Source of the DNA: CAIKMD01 sp963702925
GTDB taxonomy: Bacteria; Pseudomonadota; Alphaproteobacteria; ATCC43930; CGMCC-115725
Assembly: GCA_963702925.1 (NCBI GenBank)
Contig: OY969771.1
Coordinates: 2,108,001-2,172,000 of the forward strand
Direction of reading: 5' to 3'
Length of the DNA stretch: 64,000 nt
The notes beneath the pieces are model-generated. The model saw only the letters and a program-made list of their open reading frames with translations, had not been told where the DNA came from and did no database searches. This document shows, one piece after another, positions 1-8,334 of this stretch. The first letter of the stretch is position 1; each line of letters opens with the position of its first letter. The position numbers were made by a program, and so were the translations under genes.

Positions 1-2
1 AG

Positions 3-419
3 CTCGGCATGACGGATTTCCGTACCATCGCCTCGCGTTCCGGCGCCCGATTCACGACGAACGACGCCCGCCGCGAGTTCATAGCCGCACACCAATTCTT
101 GGTGACCGAGCTGGCAAAGCCGTTCGATGATCCGACCGTTATTGTCACCCATCACCTCCCATCCCTGCGATCCGTGGCGCCGCGGTTCAAGAACGACCTA
201 TTGAGCGCCGCCTACGCCTCGCATCTCGACAGCCTCGTCGAGACTTCCGGCGCTGCGCTCTGGATCCATGGGCATACCCATGAAAGCTGCGACTACACGA
301 TCGGCAAGACAAGGGTGGTGTGCAATCCAAGAGGCTATTACGATTTCGCGCTCAATCCACGATTCGATCCGAAGCGCGTCGTCGAGATCGGTGCACCTTC
401 TCATCGCTATGATGAGTGA
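3..419 (+). CDS. Metallophosphoesterase, C-terminal part (cut by window edge)
   Basis: The reading frame is open to the left edge, so the true start lies outside the window; the first ATG inside is at 9. What remains is the C-terminal half of a calcineurin-like phosphoesterase. It has a THH motif (IVTHHLPS, about residue 46) and a GHTH motif (WIHGHTHES, about residue 86) that supply metal ligands in this family, followed by the usual NPRGY segment. Phosphodiester or phosphomonoester hydrolysis in the cytoplasm is the family role; the substrate cannot be told. It ends with TGA and has no close downstream partner. Confidence 0.8.
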   Translation, partial: LGMTDFRTIASRSGARFTTNDARREFIAAHQFLVTELAKPFDDPTVIVTHHLPSLRSVAPRFKNDLLSAAYASHLDSLVETSGAALWIHGHTHESCDYTIGKTRVVCNPRGYYDFALNPRFDPKRVVEIGAPSHRYDE

Positions 420-731
420 CGCAACGCCGAATCGGTCTGCCGGGCAGCGTGTGCAGATTGCCAGCGGCGGTTGGAAGGGCGTTTCCGAAAGCCGCGAGGT
501 GCCCAAGCTCGGGGTGCGCGCATCAAGCGGTGCATTGCGCCCGAGTTGATCTGGATCAGTACACGCAAGATTTCTGCACAAATATACTTTCACCTTTCAT
601 TGGGTCGGGTCGGGTCGGGTTGGGTTGGGTTGGGTCGGCTCAGCTCCGCTGTGCCAGACGGTCTGTCAAGGCCTGCTGCGATATCACACGATAGGTAGGC
701 CAAGACATGGTTCGCGAGGGCGATCGTGACG
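420..731. other. Intergenic stretch without a convincing gene
   Basis: No reading frame here resembles a protein. The only structure seen is the GGGTC/GGGTT tandem tract at 602-636. Confidence 0.6.
602..636 (+). repeat. GGGTY pentanucleotide tandem repeat (7 units)
   Basis: Seven head-to-tail 5-bp units run in the order GGGTC x3, GGGTT x3, GGGTC. Each unit carries a G-triplet with a 2-nt loop, so the + strand could fold as a G-quadruplex. It lies between two convergent reading frames, in a region with no gene. Confidence 0.8.
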
Positions 732-1217
732 TCATCCATGGGATCGCCTCGATCGTGCCTTCCCGGACGATGTCGTCGGTGTGACATCCGGCGACGGCAA
801 CGAGCCTTCTGGATCATCGATCAGCGGGTCGAGCACGCAGACGGTAGAAAGGCGCTTCGTGTCCTGGATCGTGATCGTTTGGTCCTGGACGGTGACGCCG
901 TCTCCCCGGAGCGCCGCCAGGGCGCGCGAATAGCTTTCGCGTGTCATTCCGAGTTCCGCCGCGATCAGAATCTTCTCGTATGGCAGAATCGCCTCGTGTG
1001 ATGGGCTTTGCCGTTCGGACAAGGCAAAGAGATAGCATCCGACACGCTCAGTGCCGGTGCGGAGCTTCAGCTTCTTGACCTGTCGCACCAGGCGTCGGAA
1101 CTGCCCGGCGAGGCTGCCGATCGTTTCCTGCGCCAGCAGCGGCTCTCGCAGCACGGCCCAGCGGAATACGCAGGCATGGATTAGGAGGAGCCGCGACGGC
1201 TCGGGGACGCGCGCGCA
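732..1217 (-). pseudogene. Crp/Fnr-family regulator, C-terminal remnant
   Basis: The frame encodes the dimerisation helix and winged HTH of a Crp/Fnr protein (GSLAGQFRRLVRQVKKLKLR, then LGMTRESYSRALAAL). The recognition helix keeps the E-x-x-S-R pattern of FNR-type readers of TTGAT half sites. The N-terminal cyclic-nucleotide-like sensor domain is missing. Upstream of residue 1 the frame continues for about 20 codons of plausible Crp sequence and then meets a TGA at 1218-1220. A GTG at 1154 could start a product of 140 residues. It is divergent from norB, as a nitric-oxide regulator would be, so this is probably a decayed local regulator, though a DNA-binding fragment could still be made. Confidence 0.75.
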
Positions 1218-1275
1218 TCAGGTATGGCGATCCGGTAACGACCGCGCCGTCATGTGATAAATATCACATTATTCT

Positions 1276-1289
1276 TTGATCTACATCAA
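1276..1289. promoter_or_regulatory. FNR/FixK/Dnr-type box upstream of norB
   Basis: TTGAT-CTAC-ATCAA matches the FNR consensus exactly; with flanking bases the inverted repeat is TTTGAT/ATCAAA (1275-1290). It ends 122 bp before the norB ATG and points to activation under low oxygen or nitric oxide by a Crp/Fnr protein. Confidence 0.85.
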
Positions 1290-1411
1290 AGATCGGCGTG
1301 ATAGCATCGCGCATCGTACGAACCGCCGGAGAGATTGCGGCGGATGCAGGTCGCTTTCGGCACGGCGCCCGAAAAGTTGGCGACGATACTCTTACCCGGA
1401 GGAATTAAGGC

Positions 1412-3745
1412 ATGGCGTTGCGCGCGGATGCTGCTGATCGGATCACCGAAGATCCCGTGAGCAACGTGCTCAAGTGGATCCTGTTGGCTGTCGCCGTCGT
1501 GACGTTTGCGCTGCTGGGCTGGACGACCGTCCTCACCTACGACGAGGCGCCTCCGTTCCCGGACCGCTTCGTTTCCGCCGATGGCACGCTGCTCATGTCC
1601 GCGGGCGACATCCAGGCGGGCAAGGCCGGCTTCCAGAAGGCCGATCTCATGGATTACGGCAGCCTCTACGGCATGGGATCATATTTCGGAGAGGATTATA
1701 CGGCCAGCAACCTCGTCCGGCTCGCCACGCTCGCTGAAGAGAACATAGCCAAGGCCAAGACCGGCAAAGCGCTGTCGGCTTTGACGGCGGAAGAGCAGGC
1801 GTCGGTCAAGGCGGCGATGCAGGTCGAGCTTCAAGGCATCGATCTCACTAAACAGATTGCGACGGTTCCTGACCCCGTCGCAGCTGCGATCACGACGCTG
1901 CGCGGCGAGATCGCTCAATCGCTACTCCGTCACGACTTCGCCAAGGGTTGGACCCAGGCTTACAGCCTCGATGCGCAGAGCGCCGCTCAGACCGCAGACT
2001 TCCTGATCTATTCTTCGGTCACGACTGTGGCGCGCCGGCCGGGGACCACGGCGTCCTGGACCCAGAATTGGCCCTTCGAGCCACTCGTCGGCAACACGCC
2101 GACGACCAGCACCTTCCGGTGGACCTGGATCAGTTTCTGTTTCACGTTCTTCGCCTTCGGCGCAGTGCTGTTTATCTACGAGCGCTATCTGAACGATCCG
2201 GACCAGGCTCCGATGGACCCGGTGCTGGCGAAGTTCGGGCCCTTGACCGCCAGCCAGCGGCGGATCGGAAAATACTTCCTCGTGGTCGCGGCCGTCCTTC
2301 TGCTGCAGATCCTCGTCGGTTCGATCATGGCCCATTATTACACCGACCGGACAAGCTTCTATGGAATTGAGGTCGACCGCTTCCTGCCGTTCAATTTCCT
2401 GCGCGACGTTCATATCCAATCCCCGATCGTCTGGATTGGGCTTTCCTGGATCGGCGCGGCCCTGTTTCTCGCTCCGGCGATCAGTGGGAGCGAGCCGAAG
2501 GGACAGGGCTTTCTCGTCGATGTCCTGTTCTGGGTGACGCTGTTCATTGTCGTCGGCGCGCTCGCTGGCAATTATCTCGGCATCATGGGCTACATCCATG
2601 AAGGCTGGTTCTGGTTCGGCAATCAGGGGCTCTCCTACATCCAACTCGGCCGCGCCTGGCAGATCGGCTTCTTCGCCGGTCTGGTGATCTGGAGTCTGCT
2701 CGTGTTCCGCGCCCTGTGGCCGACCCGCGCGAAACTGACCGCGGCGACGCGGCAATTCTGGACCGGGCGGATCAGGCTTGAACATCTGCTTTGGGCATCC
2801 ACCGTCAATATCGCGCTGCTCTACGTCTTCGGCATGATCCCGCTCACCGGGATCGAGAAGTCCTTCACAATCTCCGACTTCTGGCGCTGGTGGGTCGTTC
2901 ATCTCTGGGTCGAGCAATCCTTCGAATTCTTCGCCGCGGCGATCAGCGCCTATCTGCTGATGGCGGTCGGCCTCGTTTCGCGCCAGCTCGCCGAGCGGTC
3001 AGTCTATCTTGAGCTGATCCTTATCTTCCTCGGTGGCGTGCTCGGCACCGGGCATCATCTCTATTGGGCCGGCGAGCCTGGCCTGTGGGTCCCGCTCGGC
3101 ACCATGTTCTCGTTCATCGAAGTGCTGCCGCTCGTGCTGCTGATCATCGAAGCGATCCAGCATCACCGGCTGATCAAGGCCGATGGCGGGTTCAAATACG
3201 GGCTCGCCTACACCTACATCATCGGTGCCGCCTTCTGGAATTTCGTCGGTGCCGGCGTGTTCGGCGGCGGCACTCTGAACGCCCCGCTAGTGAACTACTA
3301 TGAGCACGGCACTTTCCTGACGCTCAATCATGCGCACACGGCGCTGTTCGGCGCCTTCGGTCTGCTGGGGATCGGGCTGATCTATTTCTGCCTGCGCTAC
3401 GTCGCGGCCGACCGGCATCCATTCAGCGAGAGACTCGGGCGATGGGCCTTCTGGCTTTACAATGGCGGCCTCGTTCTCTGGATTCTGTTCAACTTCTTCC
3501 CCATCGGCTGGCCGCAGCTCGACGCAGTTTATGAGCATGGATTCGCCTACGCGCGGAGTTCCGCCTTCTACGACACGACGCTGTTCTGGCAATGGATGCG
3601 GCTTCCGGGCGACATTGTCTTCGCGCTCGGTGCGCTGCTGATGGCCTGGGATTTCATTGTCAAGCTCCGGCCGCTGTTCCCGCGCGTCGTCGCGCGCCTT
3701 ATTCCGGGCTCGCGCGTCCTCTCACCAGCGGCCGGCGCGGAATGA
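1412..3745 (+). CDS. norB: Quinol-dependent nitric oxide reductase (qNOR)
   Basis: Single-subunit qNOR (also called NorZ), 777 aa, the usual size. It reduces two NO to N2O at a heme b3/FeB centre in the inner membrane with electrons from quinol. An N-terminal TM helix and a periplasmic domain fused in qNORs precede about 12 TM helices. Metal-ligand motifs are present: VVHLWVE (about residue 495), GTGHHLYW (about 547) and NHAHTALFG (about 640). The start is chosen on GGAGGAATTAAGGC just before the ATG. The FNR box at 1276 predicts anaerobic/NO control. Its TGA overlaps the ATG of the broken nnrS (ATGA), so the two were an operon. Confidence 0.95.
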   Translation: MALRADAADRITEDPVSNVLKWILLAVAVVTFALLGWTTVLTYDEAPPFPDRFVSADGTLLMSAGDIQAGKAGFQKADLMDYGSLYGMGSYFGEDYTASNLVRLATLAEENIAKAKTGKALSALTAEEQASVKAAMQVELQGIDLTKQIATVPDPVAAAITTLRGEIAQSLLRHDFAKGWTQAYSLDAQSAAQTADFLIYSSVTTVARRPGTTASWTQNWPFEPLVGNTPTTSTFRWTWISFCFTFFAFGAVLFIYERYLNDPDQAPMDPVLAKFGPLTASQRRIGKYFLVVAAVLLLQILVGSIMAHYYTDRTSFYGIEVDRFLPFNFLRDVHIQSPIVWIGLSWIGAALFLAPAISGSEPKGQGFLVDVLFWVTLFIVVGALAGNYLGIMGYIHEGWFWFGNQGLSYIQLGRAWQIGFFAGLVIWSLLVFRALWPTRAKLTAATRQFWTGRIRLEHLLWASTVNIALLYVFGMIPLTGIEKSFTISDFWRWWVVHLWVEQSFEFFAAAISAYLLMAVGLVSRQLAERSVYLELILIFLGGVLGTGHHLYWAGEPGLWVPLGTMFSFIEVLPLVLLIIEAIQHHRLIKADGGFKYGLAYTYIIGAAFWNFVGAGVFGGGTLNAPLVNYYEHGTFLTLNHAHTALFGAFGLLGIGLIYFCLRYVAADRHPFSERLGRWAFWLYNGGLVLWILFNFFPIGWPQLDAVYEHGFAYARSSAFYDTTLFWQWMRLPGDIVFALGALLMAWDFIVKLRPLFPRVVARLIPGSRVLSPAAGAE

Positions 3746-4140
3746 GCATCGCCGCCGGAGATGTGGCGCGTCGTCCGATGCCAGGCTTCCTGACCCAGGG
3801 CTTCCGGCTGTTCTTTTTCTCGCAGCCGGGCTCTGGTCGGCGACTGCACTCGCGCCGTGGATCGTTATGTTCGCCACGAGAACGCCTTGCCGAGCCGCTT
3901 CGATCCACTCGCTTGGCATACCCACAGAATGCTGTTTGGCTTCGTGATGGCGGCGATCGCCGGTTTTCTACTCACCACGGTCCCGAACTGGACCCAGCGG
4001 TTTCCAGTCGGGGGCGGGCCGCTCGCGCTGCTGACTGGTTTGTAGCTGCTGGACCAGATCATCTGCCTGGTCTCGGCGCTTGTCCCGCCGTGGCTTGCAA
4101 CCGGCATCTTGGTGACCCTGCGAATCGCTTTTGGCGCCTG
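3742..4140 (+). pseudogene. nnrS: nnrS, 5-prime remnant with frameshifts
   Basis: Starts with an ATGA overlap on the norB stop. Reading through at least two frame changes gives an NnrS N-terminus: MPGFLTQGFRLFFF in the first frame, LAAGLWSATALAPWIVMF in a second, and WHTHRMLFGFVMAAIAGFLL plus TVPNWTQR in a third. A TAG at 4043-4045 follows. NnrS is a heme- and copper-containing membrane protein that relieves NO stress. Only about 130 codons of a roughly 400-residue protein remain. A matching C-terminal scrap lies at 6957-7211. Confidence 0.8.
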
Positions 4141-4252
4141 AGGTCGACGTATCGGAGCAGCGCTCGTCGGTCGCGCATCTGCGGGGGATCGGAACGAGCT
4201 AGGCGCGAATGGATGCAGAGTTGAAGACTTACTTGCCGTGGAGGTTGATTTG

Positions 4253-4696
4253 ATGCTCGTTGAACGAATCCTGCCTGCTGCGCGCAACCGCCTGATCACG
4301 ATCCGCGACGATGCCCCGCTCATCGATGCCGCAACCCTTCTGCGCGACCTCGATAGCGATCTCGTCGTCGTCTGCAATTCCGATGAGCTGCTGGCGGGCG
4401 TCATCACCAAAACGGATGTTGTCCGGCAGATCAGCCACTGTCGCGGAGCCGGCTGCGTGACAGCCGCATCGACCATCATGACCCGGACCGTCATCCTCTG
4501 CCGTCCCGGCGACCCCTTGCACGAAGTCTGGTCGGTCATGAAGGAGCGCCGCCTGAAGAACATCCCCATCGTCGACCAGGACGTTCGGCCGCTGGGCGTG
4601 CTCAACGCGCGCGATACGCTCGAGGCCCTCCTCGAAGAGGTCGAGTACGAGGAGATTCTGCTGCGCGAATATGTGATGTCCATCGGTTACCGCTGA
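4253..4696 (+). CDS. Paired-CBS-domain protein
   Basis: 147 aa holding two CBS motifs: residues about 10-65 (ITIRDDAPLIDAATLLRDL, GVITKTDVVRQ) and about 80-135 (MTRTVILCRPGDPLHEV, GVLNARDTLEALL). Such stand-alone pairs bind adenosyl nucleotides and act as energy or redox sensors. ATG 4253 is preferred over GTG 4238 because GGAGG at 4240-4244 sits 8 nt before it. It lies between the two nnrS remnants in a set of same-strand genes. A second CBS gene occurs at 46277. Confidence 0.85.
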   Translation: MLVERILPAARNRLITIRDDAPLIDAATLLRDLDSDLVVVCNSDELLAGVITKTDVVRQISHCRGAGCVTAASTIMTRTVILCRPGDPLHEVWSVMKERRLKNIPIVDQDVRPLGVLNARDTLEALLEEVEYEEILLREYVMSIGYR

Positions 4697-4798
4697 TTGC
4701 CAGCGGCCACGGCGCTGCGGCCGCGTGCCGAACCGCTATACCGGCCAGCGATCGATAAGTGGCGCTGCTCGTGTCGCGAAACACCAAGGAGTATTCAA

Positions 4799-5146
4799 AT
4801 GGCCGATTCCCTATACCCGCCGTCGTCGCGTGAGCTCTCCGAGAAGCGGCGCGCTCTCGCTCCCGACACAGAGAAGGCCTTCCAGGCATTCAGTCAGCAA
4901 GTCTTCGCCGATGGTGCGCTGCCGGCGAAGACCAAGCAATTGATCGCTGTCGCGGTGGCACACGTCACGCAATGCCCGTATTGCATCCGAGGACACACGA
5001 AAGCGGCACTCAGCCACGGTGCGACGCGCCAGGAGCTAATGGAGGCCATCTGGGTTGCGGCCGAGATGCGGGCGGGAGGCGCCTACGCGCACACCGCCAT
5101 CTCGCTGACCGCAATGGATGAAGCGGAGAGTCCTCACAGCAGCTGA
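4799..5146 (+). CDS. Carboxymuconolactone decarboxylase (CMD/AhpD-like) family protein
   Basis: 115 aa, one CMD domain. It keeps the C-x-x-C pair (QCPYCIRGHTKAAL, about residue 60) with the downstream His used by AhpD-type peroxidase or thiol-disulfide enzymes. The start at 4799 has AAGGAG 8 nt upstream; an in-frame extension to 4697 is unlike the family. A decayed paralogue lies at 14036-14333, so this family was duplicated locally. It is followed closely by the DUF488 gene. Confidence 0.88.
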   Translation: MADSLYPPSSRELSEKRRALAPDTEKAFQAFSQQVFADGALPAKTKQLIAVAVAHVTQCPYCIRGHTKAALSHGATRQELMEAIWVAAEMRAGGAYAHTAISLTAMDEAESPHSS

Positions 5147-5183
5147 CGATTGGAGGGCGGTGCGCCCAGACCGGGAGGATAGA

Positions 5184-5549
5184 ATGGCGCGGGCGGCAGC
5201 GAAGTTGGATGTCCGTCTCAAGCGTGCCTATTTGGCGCCATCTCCCGAAGACGGTGTCCGTATCCTGGTAGATCGCCTCTGGCCGCGCGGCGTGCGCAAA
5301 GCGGACGCCGCCATCGACCGATGGGCGAAGGAGGTGGCGCCGAGCACGGAGCTCCGCCGCTGGTTCGGTCACGACCCGAGCCGGTGGGAAGAGTTCCGCC
5401 GTCGATATAGAGCTGAACTGTCGCGCAACACCCCCCTCGTGAACGAGCTTCGGGCGGTTGCGCAAAAGGGGCGCCTCACGCTCGTCTATGCGGCGCGCGA
5501 CGAGCTTCACAACGAAGCCGTCATGCTACGCGAGGTTCTCATCCACTGA
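5184..5549 (+). CDS. DUF488 (YeaO-like) family protein
   Basis: 121 aa, matching DUF488 proteins: VRILVDRLWPRGVRK near residue 30, then WAKEVAPS, a RWFGHDP motif and LTLVYAARDELHNEAV at the end. Function is not established; the genes are often found with stress and globin genes. ATG 5184 has GGGAGGAT upstream; a longer in-frame start at 5118 would overlap the CMD gene. Confidence 0.88.
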   Translation: MARAAAKLDVRLKRAYLAPSPEDGVRILVDRLWPRGVRKADAAIDRWAKEVAPSTELRRWFGHDPSRWEEFRRRYRAELSRNTPLVNELRAVAQKGRLTLVYAARDELHNEAVMLREVLIH

Positions 5550-5674
5550 TTCGAGGACTCAGCGATTCGACGGACAGGAAGCGCGCCAATGGAAGGCTGA
5601 AATTGCCTCAGCGCGAGATCGATGAGCGGAGGATTTCTCGCGCACCCCCGATCGAAGTAACAAAGGAGATTGTC

Positions 5675-5974
5675 ATGTCGAACCTCGCACTTACTGCACT
5701 TGATTTCGACCGGTTTCTCCTCGACCCGGGTTCATCATTCCGGCGGCCGGAGGATGTCATTAGCGATCGTCGCCTCCGGCGGCAGCAAAAGATCGAGATA
5801 CTGTGCCGCTGGGCCTACGACGCGACCGAGCTTGCGGTGGCGGAGGAAGAGGGGATGAGCGGCGGGGAATCGAGCAACCTCCATAGGGTTCTCAATGCGC
5901 TCATCGCGGTCACCGGCGGGTTTGATGCCGAGCATACCGGGCCGACCAAACATGCCGGTTTCTGCATTCTCTAG
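5675..5974 (+). CDS. Small conserved-looking hypothetical protein
   Basis: 99 aa, acidic and soluble, without membrane segments. The stretch DRRLRRQQKIEILCRWAYDA, then AVAEEEGMSGGE and a helical HRVLNALIAV, recalls small proteins found beside respiratory and globin genes in rhizobia; I cannot name a function. AAGGAG 7-8 nt before the ATG decides the start. It is the last gene of the same-strand run that begins at norB. Confidence 0.7.
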   Translation: MSNLALTALDFDRFLLDPGSSFRRPEDVISDRRLRRQQKIEILCRWAYDATELAVAEEEGMSGGESSNLHRVLNALIAVTGGFDAEHTGPTKHAGFCIL

Positions 5975-6350
5975 CGTATTGTCGCCGCAAAAGTGTTTGC
6001 GGAGCGTTCCTTCTCAGATATCGCGGTGCCGAAGATGCCAAACATACCGCCCCCGAGGGATCGATGGTGGCGAGGCAGGCGAGTGGGGTTCGAATCTGTT
6101 AGGGACGGGTGCGCATGGTAGTCATTTGTCGCACAGCAGCCCGACGCAAGCCTGAGACGCCAGGTAGCGCTTGAGGCTAGAAGTATTACGTTCCGCATCT
6201 TTGCCTCAGGCGCGACTTTAGCACCCTCGAGTATTCCTAGGTTTTATGGCGCGACAGAAGGAATGAAACTGATCGCACTGTTGGCGCTTGTTGCGATAGG
6301 CATTGGAAATAGCGGACTGGCTCTATCGCCATCATCGAGCCCAGGTCGGG
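5975..6350. other. Intergenic stretch
   Basis: No supported gene. A short frame from 6263 begins like a signal peptide (MKLIALLALVAIGIG) but runs antisense into the rrf2 3-prime end and has no protein-like continuation. Confidence 0.5.
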
Positions 6351-6818
6351 CTAGGCGTGTGCGCGCTCGTGGTTTGATCCAAGCGCATCGATTCCCAATA
6401 GCCGAGCGAGCGGCCGTTTCGGCTTTACCAGATCTTCGAGCGTATATCGATCCAGCGTCGCCAAAAAGGCGTTCGTCGCATCGCGTAGCGCGTTCCGCAG
6501 GACACAACATTCTTCAATGCGGCAATAACCTTCGCTTCCCTGAAGGCAGCCGAGCACGCCCAGCTCCACCTCCATATCCCGCACGACAGCGCCAATATTG
6601 ATCTGAGCCAATTTCCGCGCAAGGCGAATGCCACCTTTCTTGCCCCGGAGCGTTTCGAGATATCGTCTCTGGCCGAGTTGATGGACCACTTTCATGACAT
6701 GGCCCTTGGAAATATCAAAGTGATCGACGATCTCGGCAATCGTGGACAATGCGTCCCCCTTTACGCCCACATACATAAGCACGCGGAGCGCATAATCGGT
6801 ATGGAGGGTCAGGCGCAT
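6351..6818 (-). CDS. nsrR: Rrf2-family regulator, NsrR-like
   Basis: 155 aa. The N-terminal winged HTH is typical (MRLTLHTDYALRVLMYVG, ISKGHVMKVVHQL, RGKKGGIRLA). Cysteines in GCLQGSEGYCRIEECC (about residues 90-105) fit the Fe-S ligand loop of NsrR, the nitric-oxide sensor that represses NO-detoxification genes. Placement among nor, nnrS remnants, globin and DUF2249 genes agrees. It could instead be another Rrf2 such as IscR-like. An ATAAGATA element at 6884-6891 in its promoter, shared with two other promoters here, suggests autoregulation. Confidence 0.85.
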   Translation of the reverse strand: MRLTLHTDYALRVLMYVGVKGDALSTIAEIVDHFDISKGHVMKVVHQLGQRRYLETLRGKKGGIRLARKLAQINIGAVVRDMEVELGVLGCLQGSEGYCRIEECCVLRNALRDATNAFLATLDRYTLEDLVKPKRPLARLLGIDALGSNHERAHA

Positions 6819-6880
6819 TCAAATCCTTCCTGTCGCTGTAAAGTTAGAACCTGTTGGCAACAAAGATTCTTTCTATTTAT

Positions 6881-6892
6881 ATGATAAGATAC
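6881..6892. promoter_or_regulatory. ATAAGATA element upstream of rrf2 (putative NsrR-like site)
   Basis: ATGATAAGATAC in an AT-rich promoter gap about 65 bp before the rrf2 ATG. The core ATAAGATA (6884-6891) recurs in the palindromes at 10019-10047 and 14428-14447. Here only one half is good. Confidence 0.4.
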
Positions 6893-6956
6893 CCCTCTCT
6901 GGCAACTATATGAGAACGATCCTACCCCTTGACTTCCGTTCATTTCGAGCGGGCCC

Positions 6957-7211
6957 ATGGTAGCTATTCCGCGATATCGTTCCGCCACACGGCCGTCCTT
7001 AACAGCCGGGCTAGGCATAGAGACGATCTATGTCTTGATCACGCTTGCGGCTCTTCTCCGTCTTTTGTCGCCGTTTGCCAGCAAGCAAATGGATCTCGCA
7101 CTATCGCCGGCCGGCGCCGCCTGGAGCGGAGCCTTTGGTTTCTTCGTCATCCTTGACGGCGGACCAGTGGCGCGTTCCAGAGTCCAAGATGGCGTGGTGA
7201 GGCTCATCTAA
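6957..7211 (+). pseudogene. nnrS: nnrS, 3-prime remnant
   Basis: The frame matches the last part of NnrS: a TRPSLTAG-like loop, TM-like YVLITLAALLRLLSPF, then AAWSGAFGFFVIL and a decayed G-P-x-x-x-R-x-R end. It has no ribosome site and lacks the first several hundred residues. Together with 3742-4140 it suggests one nnrS lost its middle, with 4.2-6.9 kb now between the ends. Confidence 0.65.
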
Positions 7212-7270
7212 TCGACCACGCGCGCACTTGTTTCTTCCCCGTGCATCACGCTGCGACGACGGCGATAGCG

Positions 7271-7777
7271 CTAGGCGGCCTTCTTCCGCGTGATACGGAC
7301 TTGCCACACCTCCGGTCCTGACTGGACATATTCCCAGGAGAATTGGCCCGGCTGTTCCGCCTCGAACTGATAGTAGAGCGGCTTCGGGTCGTGATCATTC
7401 ACGAGGATCACGGCATTCCCGATGGGCAGTTTCCCGCAGGTTGCGAAAATGAGCGCGTGCCGCTGCGGCGGTGGAAGCTCGCGAACATCGAGTTGCTGAG
7501 AAGTCGACATAGAAAACTCCTTTTCCGGTCTGTGGATCGAATGAGTGAGATAATGAAGGGCGCCGTTCAACTTTGCGGCCTCTTCCGGCCTGACTTTCCT
7601 GAGTGAAGACCAGGCTTCGGCGGCAATACGGCAGGCGAGGTCCGTCTGGCCCTCATCGCCAAGAGTCCTGAGCGAACGGATCAGCAGCCGATTGAGCAGA
7701 GTCAAACGGTCGAAATCTACCTCGACATGGGTCTCGATGATGGGCGTTGCGTCCTTCATGGATAGCCCCATGTTCAT
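7271..7777 (-). CDS. DUF2249 protein with N-terminal helical extension
   Basis: 168 aa. Residues about 96-168 form a DUF2249 domain (DVRELPPPQRHALIFATC, VNDHDPKPLYYQFEAE, W-x-V-x-I end). Residues about 10-75 form a separate helical module with LNRLLIRSLRTLGDEGQ and AAEAWSSLRKVRPEEAAKLN, often a stand-alone small protein, so this may be a fusion. DUF2249 proteins accompany NO and denitrification genes and resemble the TusA fold; their biochemical role is not settled. Starts at 7777, 7771 or 7762 are possible. It sits 3 nt after the DUF59 gene and ends the operon. Confidence 0.8.
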   Translation of the reverse strand: MNMGLSMKDATPIIETHVEVDFDRLTLLNRLLIRSLRTLGDEGQTDLACRIAAEAWSSLRKVRPEEAAKLNGALHYLTHSIHRPEKEFSMSTSQQLDVRELPPPQRHALIFATCGKLPIGNAVILVNDHDPKPLYYQFEAEQPGQFSWEYVQSGPEVWQVRITRKKAA

Positions 7778-7780
7778 GCT

Positions 7781-8089
7781 TCAGGCCGAAACACCGAAAT
7801 GCGCCTTGGCTTCGTCGCTCATGCGATCGGGCGACCAGGGCGGCAACCAGGTCATCGTGACCTCGACTGTCGCGATGCCGGGCACCGAAGCGGCACAGGT
7901 CTCGACGGCTTGGCGGATGTAATTGGTCGCAGGACAACCGGGCGTGGTTGTTGTCAAAAGGATCCGCGCGCAGTCGTCATCGACATCGACATCGTAGATC
8001 AAACCGATATCGACGATGTTGTAGCCGAGCTCGGGATCGATCACGTTCCTGAGCGCGTCGGCAAGGCTCTGGACAAGATCATCCGTCAT
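7781..8089 (-). CDS. DUF59 / MIP18-family iron-sulfur assembly-type protein
   Basis: 102 aa. Carries the family core NVIDPELGYNIVDIGLIYDV and the T-P-G-C-P motif (TTTPGCPATNYI) whose Cys is functional in SufT/PaaD-type proteins. The family helps mature Fe-S proteins; here it may serve the cofactor of the co-transcribed membrane protein or of DUF2249 partners. Its ATG overlaps the stop of the preceding gene (ATGA). Confidence 0.88.
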   Translation of the reverse strand: MTDDLVQSLADALRNVIDPELGYNIVDIGLIYDVDVDDDCARILLTTTTPGCPATNYIRQAVETCAASVPGIATVEVTMTWLPPWSPDRMSDEAKAHFGVSA

Positions 8090-8334
8090 GATTCGGCGCT
8101 CCGGTGAACGGTCGTACGAAAGCCGTCGGCAGCGGCTTTGCTGATATAGGGCTGCTGTCGCCGGCCGAGCTCGCGATGAAGCAGCAAAGGCTCGCGGTCG
8201 GTGATGACCTCCAAGGCATCGCCCGGGCCGAGCGCCTCGATCGCCTCGAGCGCGCGTCGCATTGGCTCGGGCGGATCAAGGCCGCGCAAATCGAGGCTTG
8301 GCGTGGAGGCGGTGACGCTGGCAGCGCCGGTCAT
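8086..8334 (-). CDS. DUF2249-like protein, second copy
   Basis: 82 aa from ATG 8334, which overlaps the stop of the preceding DUF2249 gene (ATGA). It shows LDLRGLDPPEPMRRALEAIE, then GDALEVITDREPLLLHREL, the TusA-like beta-alpha-beta pattern. It is translationally coupled on both sides. An in-frame upstream extension to 8394 is not needed. Confidence 0.8.
   Translation of the reverse strand: MTGAASVTASTPSLDLRGLDPPEPMRRALEAIEALGPGDALEVITDREPLLLHRELGRRQQPYISKAAADGFRTTVHRSAES

Noticed and set aside
602..636. CRISPR-like array
   Set aside because: Units are 5 bp without spacers; a simple tandem repeat.
1922..2917. 331-codon - strand open frame
   Set aside because: Antisense shadow of norB; Asp/Glu/Pro-rich with no ribosome site or fold.
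6065..6110. GGGGTTCGAATCTG resembles a tRNA T-arm
   Set aside because: No matching acceptor or anticodon stem can be folded around it.
6263..6601. Frame starting like a signal peptide
   Set aside because: Runs antisense through the rrf2 gene and becomes Arg/Pro-rich at once.
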